A stretch of DNA of 64,000 nt. Source: Oscheius sp. JU75. Lineage: Eukaryota; Nematoda; Chromadorea; Rhabditida; Rhabditidae. The stretch covers positions 4,402,001-4,466,000 of the forward strand of contig JASJZC010000005.1 of assembly GCA_037178855.1 (NCBI GenBank), given 5' to 3'. Below, in pieces: positions 59,749 to 64,000 of the stretch. The position numbers and the translations under genes were made by a program. The stretch's first letter is position 1. Each line of letters starts with the position of its first letter. The notes below the pieces were generated by a model. It did not search any database and was not told where the DNA came from. It worked only from the letters and a program-made list of their open reading frames with translations.

Positions 59749-61002
59749 GCCCTCCATAGTCTCGGTGCCTTGTAACGTATGTTACTCAAAAGTCTTACCA
59801 CTTCTTCATGTTCCACTGAAAGAGCTTATTATTCCGAAGAGGTTTCGTCGTGGGTGGGCAGGTCGTCTGTTTATCCGACTAATTTCATTTTTGAGCCTAG
59901 CGGGGGCAATTCGCGTTGAACGGAAGCTCTTTTTGGTCTCGTCCAATGATCTATTAATAAAATAATCTTTTGTAGGGGGGTCGAGAGTTTGATGACGAAA
60001 CGGAAAACAGCATTAACTCTCCTAATCTCAACACGCGTAGATCAAGAGGACAACAATGAACATGGGTGACAAAACCATAATACCGGCCCGCTAAAAATAG
60101 AGGAGGTTGAGATCGTGGAACTGGCGCAAATTGGAAGGGACTCTCCCAGAAGACAGACGTCGAAAGGATGACTGAAGCAGCAATGAAACAGGAAATTCAT
60201 CAGGGTATGTTGTGATCAAATGAACACGAGATTTTGAAAACGGATTTGTTATACGGAATCCTTTCTGGAAATCCTCTTCGCGGTTATCTAACTATAGTTT
60301 CATTGACTTTAACAGTTCTGTGTGGTTGAATAATAAGACATTTACATGGTAGTCCTTGGCTAGAAGAACCAAAGGCAGCAATCATAGTTTGAATTGGCCA
60401 GTGTCTAGACTAGTAATTTTTTTTTGAAAAGCGCGATGATGATGTCACGATGTCCTTCGAATTAGTGGTTTCGCTCTCGTAACGATATCTCTCTTCGAAG
60501 AAAGCCTCTGCCAATATATCCTGCAGAGCAGTCTCAATATTAGTATTTTGACGTAGTTGAGCTCGGCATTTCCGGAACAGAAATTGCGGGGTAGGGATTG
60601 TGAAGTGCAGGGTAGCCGGCCACCCGTACGAAAGTTCCGGACTTGGCGATCTTTGTGACAATCCAAGAAGGAAGCGGAATTCTCGAACGGTATAGGGGAA
60701 GTCAAACTTAGATTTGTGTTATTCTCGTTGGCTCACAAGACGAACATGATTGAGACTTTCGATGGCGTTTCCCGTTCGAAAATTCGTGCTCTTTCAAAGG
60801 TTATGTGATTTGTGAAATTGATAAACAACCACCAAAGTTCTTCTTATCAAAAAGAAAGGTGTGGGAGGTTTCTTTTTAGAAGTAGCCAATCAAGACAAGC
60901 AAATATCCAATTTGGTTTGAATACAGCGTCATGGAAGAATGATTTTAGTCAATAAGCGGGAAATATTTGCGGATTATCCTGGAAACAAACAGCCAAATAT
61001 TG
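59749..61002. other. Gene-poor stretch with one possible exon
   Basis: About 1.25 kb. A minus-strand frame at 60410-60660 (FLFRKCRAQLRQNTNIETAL, QDILAEAFFEERYRYESETT) is open and helix-forming but lacks a start, splice partner or domain. The remainder shows short frames only, and no repeats or RNA genes were recognised. Confidence 0.4.
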
Positions 61003-61886
61003 CTATGCTGGAGGACAGCTAGGCTGTTCACAGAACAGTGAGTCAACTGGTCGAATCGTCACTTGATCAGGATCATCTAGCTCTATGGTTGGGTCGGGTT
61101 TAGCGACGAATTGAACAGGGTGTCTTCCAACTTACATTTTCCTTCGATTTTGTCCAAAATGGCCTGCAAAGGATGAGGACCACAGACTGCTAACACTTGG
61201 GCACTTTTGGCTTTATCCATCAGTTCTGCGACAATTTCATGGTCTGACATGACGATATCAATTAGAATGGCTGAATCAGCTGAAGGGGTAACGATGTCTG
61301 CCTGTAAGAGGGGAGAGCGTCAGGTAAAAAGAGACGATAGATACCTGGACTAGGAGACATAAAAGTTGTGTCAATAGGAAAACCCTCAGAAGACAGTGGA
61401 GCATCAGCTGGAGCGACGGAGCGCTGTGAATATGTGTAGAAGCCCCGCCCATCAGGCACAGACAAGGAACGCCTCCAGCAGAAAACAGAATCACTTCCAA
61501 AGAGGGTTATTTTCTCCTTATGACGAGCACTTCCTAATTCGATTGGTCGCTCGAAAGTTTGAGGTGGGAGTACAGAGTCCACAGTTAAGAGGCCAACGAA
61601 TGTTCTCGTAATTGAACAACGTTCTTGTCAAACACACACATTTCCAAAAATCAAAAATGGTTGGAAGAACAAACACTTCCTTCGTTCAACGACAGATAAG
61701 ATATTCGTTTGATCCGAGGTCGAGACTCCCACCAGTCCAATAACATTTTCCAATTATCTCATCATTCAATGCATTCAATATTATGGCAGGCTGGAGATGG
61801 AGGGAGATTGTTCCACCTTCTCGGACAATCAACTCTAATAGTTTCCGATGTGGGACAGCTATTTGAAACGTGACAGACCTCGCCAT
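61003..61886 (-). CDS. Unidentified protein, about 230 residues, in several exons
   Basis: Hand-spliced: MARSVTFQIAVPHRKLLELI, VREGGTISLHLQPAIILNAL, NDEIIGKCYWTERC (donor ACTG|GTGGGA), FVGLLTVDSVLPPQTFERPI, KITLFGSDSVFCWRRSLSVP, GFYTYSQRSVAPADAPLSSE, then after a 45 bp intron ADIVTPSADSAILIDIVMSD, HEIVAELMDKAKSAQVLAVC, GPHPLQAILDKIEGK and, behind a strong GTAAGT donor, YDPDQVTIRPVDSLFCEQPS with the stop at 61003. All junctions keep frame, which supports a real gene. Alternating hydrophobic strands at the start suggest a beta-rich fold; no signal peptide or membrane helix. I do not recognise the family. Confidence 0.55.
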
Positions 61887-62197
61887 TTGACATCATCTTC
61901 CTTTTGACTATTTCTGAGACACCAAAAGGAAGTCAGTCGTTAGCAGCATTTCCTGTCTAGTGTCTTTGCATGGTATGATGTTTTTGGATTCGAGCTCGAT
62001 AACAAAACAGCTAACAAAATCCGTACCAGTCTCGTACGTAGACGACGAAGATTCGCATTTCCGGGATCTAAATATCCACTTGGAGTGGACCTCCGACGGC
62101 GGTAATTAGTTTAGACACTACGAAAGCAGAGACATTAGTAAAGTTTGTTTCAGGGAAAGCAATAAAATTCAATATTTATCAAGGTCAATATCAGTGG

Positions 62198-64000
62198 TTA
62201 GAAAGACTGCCCGAGGTTGGGTACGGCACCGAAGAGACTGAAAGTGGCTCCGCAGAGAAAACAAGTAAATACGACCAAACAAAAACGATCGACAACCATT
62301 GCTGCCCACTTCCAGTTGTCTTCTACTTGTTTCGCTCGCTCCTTTTCTTCGAACGAGGCCCGGATTTCCTGAAACATTTACATCTTTGAGCACAAGGCTG
62401 TTACTAGGAGATTATTGTGGATCTGTTGCAAGACGAGCAGTTGAGCAATTAAACCCGGAGCCACCTGAATGTTTTTATAAGTAGACACAAAATACTTCGA
62501 ACTCGATTGTTTTTGAGTGAGCTCTGTCCGGCCCGTTGACTACCATGTCTCCACAAATGTGTGGTTCCTGTTGTTGGCTGCAACTCTTCCCCTTCTTCTT
62601 CGTTGATCCGACTCACTCTGAACAGTTTTCCAATTGCAATAATGCGACTTTTCGCTTGTTTTGAAATTCAAATCATCAAAGTGTCTCGGTTTCTTTTGAG
62701 ATTTTCGGTCGAGTCTTGGCTAATCGCAGGAGACAGAGAACAGGGATAAAAGACTGGTGACTCTCGTTCAAAGTGACGCGACCAGCTGGGAATGGTCGAG
62801 GATAAGCTGCTGGGAAACGATGAACATTTTGTCTAACCGACCGTGGAGAATTAGGTGCCGAGTCGACGAGAATCGAGGCCAGAAGGGACTTTGTACACAC
62901 TCCACTTCGTTCGGGCTCTTCTTCAGCCAGCTTATACAGTTTGCCCCATCGAGCCACATAACCAGGTCGTTTCATGCACAACAGCCACGGGAGCCAGTTC
63001 AACATCACCAGCTCAAACTGAATTAGACAGTACTCTACATACTAAAAAAAAACTTTACCAAGTAGCTCATTTCATGTGTAGCAGCTGACCGATTGTGGAA
63101 GTTCAGAGCCATGGCAGTCGCGGTGACACAAACAGCACAAGTGAACATACAGACGGCAAAGAAGGCGCCCAGAAAGGGAACGGCTTCCGAGGTTGGGGGA
63201 GACAATTCCGCCACGTAGTTTTGGAAGATACAGATGGAAAGCATTATAGTTATCTCTGGAGGAAACAAATTAAGCAATGGTATGCGAAACAGGCATACGT
63301 AAACTCATTTTTTCGCCTGCGTCTGGCGGGAGAGTGAAACCGATGAGAGTAAGTAGTGTAATGAGAATACACGGCAAGATGAGGTTGAAAGCTGAAATAG
63401 TTTGAGCTGTTTCAATGAGGATAGCGAAACCATAGTAAAGAACCCGTCTTCGTATCACGAAGGTGAAGACAACATCGTAGTAAGGCTCGGGACAACATTG
63501 ATAGAACTGCTTGTTTCTGGCCGAACCAGTTGCTGAATGTTTCATGCACTATCTGAACTTGGCTGACTTACAGACAAGATGCCATTCTCCATTCTTCATA
63601 TAGTTGGAAATGTCCAGACCATTCTCGTCTATTTGTAGTTCCACCTTTGTTCCGTCGTAAGTCCACGATCCAAACTGAAAGAGTTCCAGTGAGTCAGAGA
63701 CATTTGCATAAATTAACATCGCTAACTGGCTAATTTTGGAAAGCAAGACAAACCTTCATAAAACATTCCTGGACGTCGAAAGGGAACCACACAACCTGGG
63801 TATCATTAGAGAGGAATATTCTCAGACGCACCTCAATTTTACAGGACAAACGAAAAAGACCAGGAGGTATCCAATTGGTCTTCCCATTAGAATAAACCAG
63901 AACATTGGAAGCAAAAGTCGAATCGAATTGACGGTCAGCACTGTTGTACATCAAGATATCCGGAGTCCAGACCTGGTTTTTCCTAGAAACTATTTTTCGT
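62198..64000 (-). CDS. Nicotinic acetylcholine receptor subunit, alpha type, N-terminus outside window
   Basis: Pentameric ligand-gated ion channel subunit. From the window edge: [40 protein letters not shown], the Cys-loop [15 protein letters not shown] (C-x13-C after removing a 36 bp intron), [14 protein letters not shown], the loop-C vicinal cysteines [16 protein letters not shown] (an agonist-binding, alpha-type feature), transmembrane helix 1 [20 protein letters not shown] with [12 protein letters not shown]2 [18 protein letters not shown]3 [20 protein letters not shown], a Ser/Pro/Arg-rich intracellular loop, and TM4 [20 protein letters not shown] ending [10 protein letters not shown]. 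The GEK at the TM2 start with no Pro-Ala insertion means cation selectivity. TM2 differs from ACR-16-type subunits at several pore positions. About ten short introns. The group is secure, the orthologue is not. Confidence 0.9.

Overview
This is a gene-dense animal window, most likely from a nematode. The evidence is: introns mostly 36-60 bp with GT...AG ends; a polypyrimidine-AG splice acceptor lying 0-35 bp in front of many start codons with no upstream exon to pair with, as expected for spliced-leader trans-splicing; same-strand genes separated by 60-180 bp; AATAAA poly(A) signals; and best family matches to worm genes (ZEN-4, KLE-2, LIN-45, LIN-49, a worm-type CK1/TTBK kinase relic). The species cannot be named from sequence alone. 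Gene models were built by hand-splicing exons for reading-frame continuity; where a 5' end could not be closed, the entry says so.

Layout. 1-1157 (-): N-terminal half of a kinesin-6 (zen-4/KIF23), cut by the window edge. 1790-2307 (+): decayed CK1-family kinase pseudogene. 2400-12926 (-): very large single-pass cadherin, with what looks like a second internal promoter and signal-peptide exon at 9634-9666. 13487-18006 (-): tight cluster FMC1 - kle-2 (condensin II) - rfc-3, headed by a 234 bp divergent promoter shared with prp-18 (18241-19567, +) that carries an E2F-like site. 19586-24539 (-): multi-pass membrane protein and anillin, 60 bp apart. 26750-29282 (+): otopetrin proton channel, tail-to-tail with a secreted Thr-rich MAM-domain protein (29347-32574, -). 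33210-33906 (-): multi-pass membrane protein with unresolved 5' end. 34000-35580: repeat-bearing intergenic DNA. 35583-39179 (+): LIN-49/BRPF chromatin reader. 39376-40432 (-): GNAT-like acetyltransferase. 41600-41849: foldback (MITE-like) element. 42736-44358 and 44694-47733 (-): SMG-5/7-like protein and Raf kinase (lin-45). 49514-53370 (+): USP4/15-type deubiquitinase. 53847-54311 (-) and 54364-56152 (+): secreted Cys-rich protein and a vezatin-like membrane protein, only 52 bp apart head-to-head. 56390-58509 (+): SLC17 transporter, tail-to-tail with the V-ATPase assembly factor VMA22/CCDC115 (58560-59207, -). 61003-61886 (-): unidentified five-exon gene. 62198-64000 (-): alpha-type nicotinic receptor subunit, cut by the right edge.

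How the genes relate. Several are cell-division genes (zen-4, anillin, kle-2, rfc-3), and the kle-2/rfc-3 cluster shares one upstream region with an E2F-like motif, consistent with joint cell-cycle expression. The rest is a mix of signalling (lin-45), chromatin (lin-49), RNA processing (prp-18, SMG-like), membrane and neuronal genes with no shared pathway. No rRNA, tRNA, CRISPR or autonomous transposon was recognised.
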